Origin: Pseudomonadota bacterium
GTDB taxonomy: Bacteria > Pseudomonadota > Alphaproteobacteria > Rhizobiales > Hyphomicrobiaceae
Length of the DNA: 5,076 bases
Direction: 5' to 3'
Assembly (NCBI GenBank): GCA_021813195.1
Contig: JAKALI010000377.1
Location: 1 to 5,076 of the forward strand
Below are positions 1 through 5,076 of the stretch, piece after piece; position 1 is the stretch's first letter, and the number at the start of each line of letters is the position of its first letter. The translations under genes and the position numbers were made by a program. Under the pieces are notes generated by a model. It was given only the letters and a program-made list of their open reading frames with translations, searched no databases and was not told the DNA's origin.

Positions 1-310
1 CGCCATGAACCTTCTGTTTCCGGTTTCCGTGACTGTGGCGACGATTGCCGTCGTTCTCCTGGTGCAAGGCGCTGCGGCTGCGGACGCCACAGCCTTCGAC
101 CAAACAGCTTTCACGCTGCTCGCAACACTGATGGCGTTGGCGTTGCTCGAGCACTGGATGATGGTTCTACCCTTTGCGCCAGAAGCGATGTGGCAATGGG
201 GACTCGCCTCCCGCAAGAGCCCGCCCGAACCCATCGACACCTTCTCAAGAGATACAGACAGCAAGAACCCTAAACTCGCTCCGCCACAGGAGGCCGGGGC
301 TGCGGCGTAG
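1..310 (+). CDS. puhE: PuhE-type photosynthetic complex assembly protein (DUF3623), 3' end only
   Basis: This is the C-terminal part of an integral membrane protein. The frame is open to the left edge (the codon before the ATG at 5 is GCC), so that ATG is probably internal and the gene starts outside the window. About 102 residues are visible. One hydrophobic segment runs from the left edge (LLFPVSVTVATIAVVLLVQG), and a second leads into the conserved-looking stretch ALLEHWMMVLPF followed by MWQWGL. A polar, Pro-rich tail ends at TAG 308-310. The EHW...LPF...W.WGL pattern close to the C terminus is what I recall of PuhE/DUF3623 proteins, which are encoded with puhA, puhB and puhC and are linked to assembly of the reaction centre and LH1 in the inner membrane. 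The following hemA supports the call, since puhE-hemA is a known neighbour pair in alphaproteobacterial photosynthesis clusters. No biochemical activity is established for the family as far as I know. Confidence 0.82.
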   Translation, partial: AMNLLFPVSVTVATIAVVLLVQGAAAADATAFDQTAFTLLATLMALALLEHWMMVLPFAPEAMWQWGLASRKSPPEPIDTFSRDTDSKNPKLAPPQEAGAAA

Positions 311-393
311 AACTTGGCAGCCAGAGTGAGGCCAACCGAACTGCACGAACTGACACTCTACCAACACGAACGCGCTAGAAGAAAAACAGGCGC

Positions 394-400
394 AAGGAGA
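394..400 (+). promoter_or_regulatory. Ribosome binding site of hemA
   Basis: AAGGAGA lies 7 nt before the ATG at 408 and is the best Shine-Dalgarno in the window. It fixes the hemA start. The 97-nt gap after puhE contains no TGT at all, so no PpsR/CrtJ site, and no FNR-type box. I see no convincing terminator there, so hemA is probably co-transcribed with puhE or driven by a promoter I cannot recognise. Confidence 0.8.
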
Positions 401-407
401 ACAAGAA

Positions 408-1640
408 ATGGATTACCTGGCCATGTTCCGCGAACAGCTCGATGGGCTTCGCGCCGAAGGCCGCTATCGCGTCTTTGCCGACATCAAGCGCACGTGTGGC
501 CAGTTTCCAAAAGCAGATCATTATACGTCCGACGGCTCAAAGCCCATCACCGTGTGGTGCTCGAACGATTATCTCGGCATGGGACAGCATCCTGCAGTCA
601 TCGCCGCCATGCACGAAGCCATCGATGCCGTTGGCGCAGGATCGGGCGGCACCCGCAACATCTCCGGTACGACACACTATCATGTGGAACTCGAGCAGGA
701 GATTGCCGACCTGCATGGCAAAGAGGCTGCCCTGCTGTTCACATCGGCATTCGTTGCAAACGACGCCACACTTTCAACCCTGCAACGCATCATTCCGGGC
801 ATGATTGTCTTTTCGGACGAGAAGAACCATGCGTCCATGATTGCTGGCATTCGTCATGGCCAGGGCCCGAAGAAGATCTTCCGCCATAACGATCTGCATG
901 ACTTGGAAACAAAACTTCGGCAGGCTCCGGCTGGCGCGCCCAAACTCATCGCGTTTGAAAGTGTCTACTCGATGGACGGCCACATGGCTCCGATCGGCGC
1001 CATTTGCGATCTTGCAGAGAAGTACGGCGCGATGACGTACCTCGATGAAGTTCACGGCGTTGGGCTCTATGGACCGCGCGGCGGCGGCGTGGCCGAACGC
1101 GACGGCGTCATGCATCGCGTCGATATCATTAACGGCACACTTGCCAAAGGCTTCGGCGTCATGGGCGGTTATATCGCCGCGCGCGCGGAGATTTGTGATG
1201 CCATCCGCTCATTTGCTGCCGGGTTCATCTTCACCACCTCGCTTGCCCCGGCGATCGCGGCGGGCGCGCTGGCCAGCATTCGGCACCTGAAGTCGAGCAG
1301 TGTGGAACGCACGCGCCATCAGGAGCGAGCCCGCAAGCTCAAGGCGGACCTCAAGGCCGCCCGCATCCCCACCATGCCAAATCCCAGCCATATCGTGCCC
1401 GTGATGGTGGGCGATCCCGTCCACTGCAAGGCCGTAACGGACACGCTCCTCAATCGTTACCGTATCTATGTTCAACCGATCAATTATCCGACCGTGCCGA
1501 AAGGAACGGAGCGCATGCGTCTGACGCCCTCGCCGATTCACACGGATCAGCAGATGGCTCAATTGGTGGATGCACTCAGCGAGCTGTGGAGCGCCTGCCC
1601 CGTCGCCAACGGGAAATTCGTGAGGCTTGCGGCGGAGTGA
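408..1640 (+). CDS. hemA: 5-aminolevulinate synthase (ALAS)
   Basis: This pyridoxal-phosphate enzyme condenses glycine with succinyl-CoA to 5-aminolevulinate, the first committed step of tetrapyrrole synthesis by the Shemin (C4) route, in the cytoplasm. The 410 residues match the usual bacterial ALAS length of about 400-410. Visible landmarks are an N-terminal RYRVFADI (residues 19-26), CSNDYLGM (51-58), the Gly-rich [15 protein letters not shown] (78-92), [12 protein letters not shown] with Asp213 as the expected partner of the PLP ring nitrogen, and [15 protein letters not shown] with Lys247 as the Schiff-base lysine. The C-terminal domain contains [14 protein letters not shown]. This signature separates ALAS from its relatives KBL and BioF. 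The start is set by AAGGAGA 7 nt upstream. Lying between puhE and bchE, it is probably the ALAS that feeds bacteriochlorophyll synthesis; many such genomes carry another ALAS gene, which cannot be judged here. No redox box is visible directly upstream. Confidence 0.97.
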   Translation: MDYLAMFREQLDGLRAEGRYRVFADIKRTCGQFPKADHYTSDGSKPITVWCSNDYLGMGQHPAVIAAMHEAIDAVGAGSGGTRNISGTTHYHVELEQEIADLHGKEAALLFTSAFVANDATLSTLQRIIPGMIVFSDEKNHASMIAGIRHGQGPKKIFRHNDLHDLETKLRQAPAGAPKLIAFESVYSMDGHMAPIGAICDLAEKYGAMTYLDEVHGVGLYGPRGGGVAERDGVMHRVDIINGTLAKGFGVMGGYIAARAEICDAIRSFAAGFIFTTSLAPAIAAGALASIRHLKSSSVERTRHQERARKLKADLKAARIPTMPNPSHIVPVMVGDPVHCKAVTDTLLNRYRIYVQPINYPTVPKGTERMRLTPSPIHTDQQMAQLVDALSELWSACPVANGKFVRLAAE

Positions 1641-1642
1641 GA

Positions 1643-1656
1643 CATCGCCGGCGATG
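1643..1656. repeat. 14-bp perfect palindrome after the hemA stop
   Basis: CATCGCCGGCGATG begins 2 nt after the TGA of hemA and is fully self-complementary. As RNA it could form only a 5-bp stem with a CCGG loop, and no T-run follows, so it is not a canonical intrinsic terminator. It could be a dimeric protein site or a weak 3'-end structure, or it could be chance. It is not close to the PpsR or FNR consensus. Confidence 0.4.
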
Positions 1657-1687
1657 CTGGCGCAGCGTGAAATCTCGCACTGCAGCT

Positions 1688-1701
1688 TTGATCTCTGTCA
1701 A
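1688..1701. promoter_or_regulatory. FNR/FixK-type box upstream of bchE
   Basis: TTGATCTCTGTCAA matches the FNR/FixK consensus TTGAT-N4-ATCAA at 9 of 10 defined positions, and the single difference (G for A) is commonly tolerated. Its centre (1694.5) is 67 nt before the bchE ATG. If it acts at the usual class II position of -41.5, transcription would begin near 1736, giving a leader of about 26 nt. The implied -10 region (about 1724-1729, CACACT) is a poor sigma70 match, as is common for activated promoters. Activation of an anaerobic cyclase gene by an FNR-family protein fits, and FnrL control of bchE has been reported in another purple bacterium. The site is seen in the sequence; the regulation is inferred. 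Confidence 0.75.
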
Positions 1702-1713
1702 GCAATAAAGACA
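1696..1713. promoter_or_regulatory. PpsR/CrtJ-type palindrome upstream of bchE
   Basis: TGTCAAGCAATAAAGACA fits TGT-N12-ACA exactly, and the arms extend to TGTC/GACA. PpsR/CrtJ is the aerobic repressor of bch, crt and puc genes. The site shares 6 nt (1696-1701) with the FNR/FixK-type box. If transcription starts near 1736 it would cover about -40 to -23, where a bound repressor would block RNA polymerase. Only six bases are strictly required, so such a match is expected about once by chance in 5 kb. Its place in this 121-nt bch promoter region is what makes it credible. PpsR often uses paired sites; I find no second match in this gap. Confidence 0.6.
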
Positions 1714-1761
1714 TCCTTGGACGCACACTGCGCATGACAATCCCAGCTACTGGAGTCCGTC

Positions 1762-3369
1762 ATGCGCATTCTCCTCATCCACCCCAACTATCATTCTGGT
1801 GGCGCGGAAATCGCCGGCAACTGGCCTCCCGCCTGGGTCGCCTATCTCGCCGGACACCTCAAGCGCAACGGCTATACGGACGTTCGCTTTATCGACGCGA
1901 TGACCAACGATTTGAGCGAAGACGAGGTTCGCCGCCGTCTCGCTGAGGAGCGTCCTGATGTGATCGGGGCAACCGCCATCACGCCCTCGATCTATAAAGC
2001 CGAGCGATTGCTCCAAATCGCCAAGGAGATGCACCCCGACGCGGTGACCGTACTCGGTGGTATCCACGCCACCTTTATGTACCAGCAGGTTCTGAACGAG
2101 GCGCCGTGGATTGACGTCATCGTGCGCGGAGAGGGCGAAGAGATTTTCGCAAATCTAGTGGCGACTATCGACAAGGGGGAATGGCCGGACTGCCGCAACG
2201 CCATCGAAGGAATCGCTTATCGTGACGGCGAAAGGATTGTCGCCACCAAAGCCGCGCCGACTGTCAAGGATCTCGACGCCATCGATCCCGACTGGAGTTT
2301 GCTTGAATGGGAGAAGTACATTTACATCCCGATGGGTAAGCGCGTTGCTATTCCCAACATGGCGCGCGGGTGTCCGTTCACCTGCTCATTCTGCTCGCAG
2401 TGGAAATTCTGGCGCGACTATCGCATTCGTGACCCCAAGAAGGTCGTCGACGAGATCGAGCGTCTCATTCGGGATCACGACGTCGGGTTCTTCATCCTCG
2501 CTGACGAGGAGCCGACGATCAACAAAAAGAAATTCGTTGCCTTTTGCGAAGAGTTGATCCGCCGCGACGTTCGCATCCTGTGGGGCATCAACACGCGCGT
2601 AACAGACATACTGCGAGATGAAAAGGAGCTTGCTCTCTACCGCAAGGCGGGACTGATCCACGTTTCGCTCGGCACAGAGGCAGCCGCGCAGCTCCAGCTT
2701 GATCGTTTCCACAAGGAAACCACCGTCGCACAAAACAAGAAGGCCATCGAGCTCTTGCGCAAAAATGGCATCGTTGTCGAAGCGCAATTCATCGTCGGCC
2801 TAGAGAACGAAACTGCGCAGACCCTCGAAGAAACCTATCAGATGGCGCGTGACTGGAAGCCAGATCTCGCCAATTGGTCAATGTACACGCCCTGGCCATT
2901 TTCCGATCTCTTCCGTGAACTCGGCGACAAGGTCGAGATCTTCGACTTCGAGAAATACAATTTTGTGACGCCAATTATAAAACCGGAAGCGATGGACCGC
3001 ACGGAGCTTCTGGATCGGGTCATGAACAATTACCGACGCTTCTACATGCACAAGGCGCTGTTCTCTTATCCGTGGGCCGGCACGGGCGAGCGACGCCGCT
3101 ATCTTCTCGGCTGCCTCAAGGCATTTCTGAAATCGGGTTTCGAACGCAAATTTTACGACCTTGGCCGCGTTAACTATTGGGGGCCGCAGTCAAAGTCCAA
3201 GGTCGATTTCAAATTCGATACCACACGCCAGCGCGCTGACACGCGCGACGTTGTTTGGACCACCAACCATAACCGGAAGATCAAGGGCGACGTGCAGGCC
3301 CAGATCATGGCGTGTGGTGGCGGCAAAGACCAACTTGAAGACAACGAACGGGCGCCAGCTGCTGAGTAG
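1762..3369 (+). CDS. bchE: Anaerobic Mg-protoporphyrin IX monomethyl ester oxidative cyclase (radical SAM/B12)
   Basis: BchE forms the fifth (E) ring of bacteriochlorophyll without O2, converting Mg-protoporphyrin IX monomethyl ester to divinyl protochlorophyllide with the new oxygen taken from water. It needs cobalamin and S-adenosylmethionine. The 535 residues show an N-terminal B12-binding-type domain ([10 protein letters not shown], then VLGGIHATF at 97-105 and GEGEEIF at 113-119). A radical-SAM core follows, opening with [16 protein letters not shown], where Cys204, Cys208 and Cys211 (CX3CX2C) should hold the 4Fe-4S cluster. ADEEPTIN and [15 protein letters not shown] follow in the barrel. 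The C-terminal third is rich in Trp, Tyr and Phe, as in other BchE proteins. The size is close to the family's. GGAG at 1752-1755, 6 nt ahead of the ATG, supports the start. The promoter region carries overlapping FNR/FixK- and PpsR-like sites, and bchJ follows after 14 nt. The oxygen-dependent alternative, AcsF, is not in this window. Confidence 0.96.
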   Translation: MRILLIHPNYHSGGAEIAGNWPPAWVAYLAGHLKRNGYTDVRFIDAMTNDLSEDEVRRRLAEERPDVIGATAITPSIYKAERLLQIAKEMHPDAVTVLGGIHATFMYQQVLNEAPWIDVIVRGEGEEIFANLVATIDKGEWPDCRNAIEGIAYRDGERIVATKAAPTVKDLDAIDPDWSLLEWEKYIYIPMGKRVAIPNMARGCPFTCSFCSQWKFWRDYRIRDPKKVVDEIERLIRDHDVGFFILADEEPTINKKKFVAFCEELIRRDVRILWGINTRVTDILRDEKELALYRKAGLIHVSLGTEAAAQLQLDRFHKETTVAQNKKAIELLRKNGIVVEAQFIVGLENETAQTLEETYQMARDWKPDLANWSMYTPWPFSDLFRELGDKVEIFDFEKYNFVTPIIKPEAMDRTELLDRVMNNYRRFYMHKALFSYPWAGTGERRRYLLGCLKAFLKSGFERKFYDLGRVNYWGPQSKSKVDFKFDTTRQRADTRDVVWTTNHNRKIKGDVQAQIMACGGGKDQLEDNERAPAAE

Positions 3370-3383
3370 GAGCGAGCTGGAAC

Positions 3384-4091
3384 ATGGTTGCGGAACTTGT
3401 CGAGCGGCGGAATTCTCATGGGACATCTGAGCCCCTTGCGATGGGACAGTCTTATGCCGCTGACTGTGATGGCATCAGCCGCGAAGGCCGTATTGGTCCC
3501 AATGCGATCACGCGCGTTGCTGAAGCCATCCTCACGCGCCACGGCCAGCGCACAGTGAATGACGTTTTCGCAGCCGCTGGTCTGAGCCATTATCTTGCAA
3601 GACCGCCGGTCGAGATGGTTTGCGAGGGTGACGTTATCCGTCTGCATCACGCACTCTACGCAAACCTGGAACGCGACGACGCGGGCGAGATTTCAAGGCT
3701 CGCCGGTCGCCTCACGGCCGATTACCTTCTGGCCAACCGGATCCCGCGCGCCGTGCAGATCCTGCTCTATTGGCTGCCGGCACGGGTCGGTATGAAATTT
3801 CTCATGGCAGCCATCGCACGCAATGCGTGGACCTTTACCGGGTCCGGCCAGTTCGACGTGATGACCTGGTCGCCCCTGGAGTTCGCCATTACCAATTGTC
3901 CGCTATGCCGACCACCCGCAAAAGCCATGCGAGCCTGCCGCTACTATGGAGCGACATTCGAGCGGCTCTTACGCGTTCTGAGCCACCCGCAGATTGAAGT
4001 TGTAACAACGGCATGCTGTGCGGAAGGCGCCGAACATTGCGCCTTCCGCACGCATATCGCCCCAATCGGAGAAGCTCCAGCCGGAGATTAA
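3384..4091 (+). CDS. bchJ: BchJ, V4R-domain protein of 8-vinyl reduction in bacteriochlorophyll synthesis
   Basis: The 235-residue product has an N-terminal region with GRIGPNAITRVAEAIL, as in BchJ homologues, and a C-terminal V4R (4-vinyl reductase) domain. The Cys pattern of that domain is visible: CPLC (Cys172, Cys175), Cys185, then CCAEGAEHC (Cys211, Cys212, Cys219), a probable metal or ligand site. Loss of BchJ in Rhodobacter leads to divinyl pigment intermediates, but BciA or BciB proteins are now regarded as the catalytic 8-vinyl reductases. BchJ may therefore deliver or bind substrate rather than reduce it. It lies 14 nt after bchE, with GGAG (3369-3372) overlapping the bchE stop and 11 nt from the ATG, which implies one transcript and perhaps translational coupling. 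A later ATG at 3441 is possible but lacks an RBS. The last 75 nt contain a strong inverted repeat (4018-4051). Confidence 0.9.
   Translation: MVAELVERRNSHGTSEPLAMGQSYAADCDGISREGRIGPNAITRVAEAILTRHGQRTVNDVFAAAGLSHYLARPPVEMVCEGDVIRLHHALYANLERDDAGEISRLAGRLTADYLLANRIPRAVQILLYWLPARVGMKFLMAAIARNAWTFTGSGQFDVMTWSPLEFAITNCPLCRPPAKAMRACRYYGATFERLLRVLSHPQIEVVTTACCAEGAEHCAFRTHIAPIGEAPAGD
4018..4051 (+). repeat. Perfect 13-bp inverted repeat (strong hairpin) inside the 3' end of bchJ
   Basis: GTGCGGAAGGCGC (4018-4030) and GCGCCTTCCGCAC (4039-4051) are exact reverse complements separated by 8 nt (CGAACATT). An added U.G pair (4017/4052) is possible in RNA. The element lies in coding sequence and covers the codons for most of the CCAEGAEHCAFRT Cys motif, ending 38 nt before the bchJ stop codon. 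No T-run follows, so it is not a classical terminator. A stem this long and GC-rich could protect the bchEJ mRNA 3' end, slow ribosomes or attenuate downstream reading. Whether it has any role is inference; the repeat itself is certain. Confidence 0.85.
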
Positions 4092-4121
4092 CCGTTTACG
4101 GTTCAATACGGCGACGTACGG
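4090..4121. repeat. Three TACGG repeats at 10-bp spacing, with a 6-bp inverted repeat
   Basis: TACGG occurs at 4097, 4107 and 4117, exactly one helical turn apart. The first copy sits in the inverted repeat AACCGT-TT-ACGGTT (4090-4103), which overlaps the bchJ stop. Direct repeats at about 10-11 bp are typical of tandem-binding response regulators, so this could be an operator upstream of the 4297 gene. The repeats are visible; the role is a guess, and no known consensus is matched. Confidence 0.4.
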
Positions 4122-4144
4122 TCGAAAAAGTGTGACGTTTTCGA
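4122..4144. repeat. Inverted repeat TCGAAAA ... TTTTCGA in the bchJ downstream spacer
   Basis: TCGAAAA (4122-4128) and TTTTCGA (4138-4144) are exact reverse complements with a 9-nt spacer. It follows directly on the TACGG repeats and lies 10 nt before a possible -35 element. The TTTT falls inside the right arm rather than after it, so terminator function is weak at best. A dimeric regulator site is equally possible. Confidence 0.35.
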
Positions 4145-4153
4145 GCGTAATCC

Positions 4154-4182
4154 TCGACGCGCGGGAAACAGGCGCCTATTAT
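4154..4182 (+). promoter_or_regulatory. Candidate sigma70-type promoter for the membrane protein gene
   Basis: TCGACG (4154-4159, 4 of 6 against TTGACA), a 17-nt spacer and TATTAT (4177-4182, 5 of 6 against TATAAT) form the best promoter-like pair seen in this spacer. Transcription would start near 4189 and give a leader of roughly 108 nt carrying the GC hairpin at 4204-4223. If real, the 4297 gene, and perhaps the heme oxygenase, can be expressed apart from bchEJ. Confidence 0.4.
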
Positions 4183-4203
4183 TGCGCTCGCAAGTCACCT
4201 GTG

Positions 4204-4223
4204 GGCCGGCCCTGGAGCCGGCC
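4204..4223 (+). repeat. GC-only 7-bp hairpin in the spacer before the 4297 gene
   Basis: GGCCGGC (4204-4210) pairs with GCCGGCC (4217-4223) around a 6-nt loop (CCTGGA). No T-run follows, so this is at most an imperfect terminator of bchEJ transcripts. If the promoter at 4154-4182 is used, it would instead sit near the 5' end of the new transcript. Confidence 0.4.
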
Positions 4224-4296
4224 AGAGCCAAAGCACTGAGCGCGAGGACTTCCAGCATTGTGCGGGTGTCCTCAAGCAGTCCGTTGGAGGCGCGTG

Positions 4297-4740
4297 ATGT
4301 CCAGTATTTCGGAACCCAATTGGTTGACCGTCAGCGCAGCATTGTTCCTGCTCGCAGGATTGGCCATCCTCGTGCGCACGGCTTCAGCCAATTCAGCGCT
4401 CAGCGTTATGACAGAGCCGACATTTGGGACCCTGCGCGACTCCCAGCGCCGTGTCGCGATGCGATTTGGCCTTCCGATGCTCATCACGGGCGCCATTCTT
4501 CATGCGCTCGGGCAACTCGCCACCTCCACATTGACACCGCTCATCGCGTTCATGCTGCTGGCACTCGCCTTGGCGCTCGTCATTTACGTGAGCGTGGAGG
4601 ATCTCCTCGCAGACCAGCTGGAGAGCGCCAGCGCGAACGCCGAGCGCAGCGCACCAATTCTGTCGCTGGCACCACCGAAGCCGAACGATGGCCTGGCGCC
4701 ATCCCAGGCGCACGAACTGCAAAGCTCTGGAACCGCGTGA
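4297..4740 (+). CDS. Uncharacterised membrane protein with three predicted helices
   Basis: I do not recognise this 147-residue protein. It shows three hydrophobic stretches: residues about 10-30 (start LTVSAALFLLAGLAILV), 57-75 (FGLPMLITGAILHALGQLA) and 79-99 (LTPLIAFMLLALALALVIYV). A hydrophilic, Pro- and Ala-rich tail of about 45 residues follows. The loop between helices 1 and 2 holds Arg47, Arg51, Arg52 and Arg56, so by the positive-inside rule it should be cytoplasmic, placing the N terminus outside and the tail inside. There is no cleavable signal peptide and no Cys or evident cofactor motif. GGAGG at 4286-4290, 6 nt upstream, favours the ATG at 4297; an in-frame GTG directly before it (4294) is too close to the RBS. 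The coding region is convincing from the RBS and clean helices. Its position between bchJ and a heme oxygenase suggests a link to photosynthetic membranes or light sensing, but that is inference from location only. Confidence 0.8.
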   Translation: MSSISEPNWLTVSAALFLLAGLAILVRTASANSALSVMTEPTFGTLRDSQRRVAMRFGLPMLITGAILHALGQLATSTLTPLIAFMLLALALALVIYVSVEDLLADQLESASANAERSAPILSLAPPKPNDGLAPSQAHELQSSGTA

Positions 4741-4828
4741 GCGCAGACCGAATTCAACTCTCGCCAACCGCGGCACCGGGTTCTCTCAAATTCTCCCCGG
4801 CGCAATTGCCTCGGAGACCCTGGAGCGC

Positions 4829-5076
4829 ATGCATCCCGCCGCTGGAACACCCTCCATGATTGGCGATCGTCATAAACGCCTGCGCGAGGCGACACACGAG
4901 GCGCACTGCGCCGCGGAACGCATCGTTGAGGCTGCGGGCTATTTTGAAGATTGCCACCGCTATGCCTGTTATCTTGCGCGTATGCATCTCTTTTACCGTA
5001 AGCTGTTCCAAGCCTGCCAGCAGAGCGAACGCATGCAGCTAGAACAGTGGCACATCCCCCAAAGCATCGCGCAACT
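4829..5076 (+). CDS. Heme oxygenase (biliverdin-producing), 5' part; runs off the window
   Basis: The frame is open to the right edge and gives about 82 residues of a protein whose family is usually near 200. LREATHEAHCAAE aligns well with the start of canonical heme oxygenases (LKEATKEVHTQAE in human HO-1). The second His, residue 26 from this start, therefore corresponds to the proximal heme ligand His25. The next part, YFEDCHRYACYLARMHLFYRKL, fits helix 2 of the fold. The reaction is heme plus O2 and reductant to biliverdin, CO and iron in the cytoplasm. In phototrophs, biliverdin usually serves as the bacteriophytochrome chromophore, so bphO is a possible name, and a bphP gene may follow. 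The first in-frame start is ATG 4829, with GGAG at 4813 (12 nt away) or 4822 (3 nt away); ATG 4856 is the alternative and has a weaker RBS. The 88-nt gap before it shows no promoter or operator that I can support. Four Cys in the visible part are not known to matter. Confidence 0.78.
   Translation, partial: MHPAAGTPSMIGDRHKRLREATHEAHCAAERIVEAAGYFEDCHRYACYLARMHLFYRKLFQACQQSERMQLEQWHIPQSIAQ

Noticed and set aside
337..371. CGAACTG direct repeat and several CGAAC copies between puhE and hemA
   Set aside because: The copies are short with irregular spacing (9 and 21 nt) and match no regulator consensus. They are probably chance.
314..889. Open frame overlapping the start of hemA in another frame
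   Set aside because: It overlaps the strongly supported hemA, gives an Arg/His-rich product with no family features, and has no RBS. It is a shadow of hemA.
1177..1188. CCGCGCGCGCGG, an alternating CG palindrome in hemA
   Set aside because: It encodes ordinary hemA residues (IAARAE region) in GC-rich DNA. A Z-DNA or regulatory role cannot be supported.
3174..3650. 158-residue reverse-strand open frame across the bchE-bchJ junction
   Set aside because: It is antisense to two well-supported genes and shows no recognisable domain. Long antisense frames are common in GC-rich coding DNA.
4131..4135. TGTGA half-site resembling a CRP box in the bchJ downstream spacer
   Set aside because: The second half-site (TCACA after 6 nt) is absent, so a CRP-type site is not supported. 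TGT here also fails the PpsR pattern.
4687..4709. Two overlapping 6-bp hairpins (GATGGC/GCCATC and GCCTGG/CCAGGC) near the end of the membrane gene
   Set aside because: The stems are short and mutually exclusive, lie in coding sequence and have no T-run. They are expected by chance at this GC content.
4182..4859. 225-residue open frame spanning the spacer, the membrane gene and the start of the heme oxygenase
   Set aside because: It is out of frame with both genes, its product is Arg/Pro/His-rich low-complexity sequence, and it has no RBS. The competing frame at 4297 has a strong RBS and clear membrane helices.

Overview
The window carries a stretch of a photosynthesis gene cluster from a bacteriochlorophyll-producing purple bacterium. 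It is most likely an alphaproteobacterium, because puhE followed by an ALAS-type hemA is an arrangement I associate with that class. Placement in Hyphomicrobiales is only a guess. All genes read on the + strand, the DNA is moderately GC-rich, and gaps between genes are short. I see no transposase, integrase, tRNA, rRNA or CRISPR array.

Layout: (1) 1-310 is the 3' end of puhE, a membrane protein for photosynthetic complex assembly. (2) 408-1640 is a complete hemA (5-aminolevulinate synthase) with a near-ideal Shine-Dalgarno. (3) 1641-1761 is a 121-nt control region. It holds a 14-bp palindrome next to the hemA stop, then an FNR/FixK-type box (1688-1701) that overlaps a PpsR/CrtJ-type palindrome (1696-1713). 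(4) 1762-3369 is bchE, the oxygen-independent, cobalamin-dependent radical-SAM cyclase that makes ring E. (5) 3384-4091 is bchJ (V4R-domain 'vinyl reductase'), 14 nt after bchE and presumably in the same operon. Its 3' end contains a perfect 13-bp inverted repeat. (6) 4092-4296 is a 205-nt spacer with three TACGG repeats at exact 10-bp spacing, an A/T-armed inverted repeat, a plausible sigma70 promoter and a GC hairpin. (7) 4297-4740 encodes a three-helix membrane protein that I do not recognise. (8) 4829-5076 is the 5' part of a heme oxygenase gene that runs off the window. It is absent from a simple closed-ORF list because it has no stop inside the window.

How the genes fit together: HemA makes the first committed tetrapyrrole precursor (ALA). 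BchE closes ring E of Mg-protoporphyrin monomethyl ester, and BchJ assists 8-vinyl reduction or handling of chlorophyll intermediates. PuhE helps assemble the pigment-protein complexes. Heme oxygenase diverts heme to biliverdin, the usual chromophore of bacteriophytochromes, so a bphP photoreceptor gene just downstream is a reasonable but unseen expectation. The overlapping redox sites ahead of bchE suggest activation when oxygen is low (FNR/FixK) and repression in air (PpsR/CrtJ), which suits an enzyme that works only without oxygen.

The window is mostly recognisable biology. The least explained items are the unknown membrane protein, the hairpin inside bchJ and the periodic repeats downstream of it.
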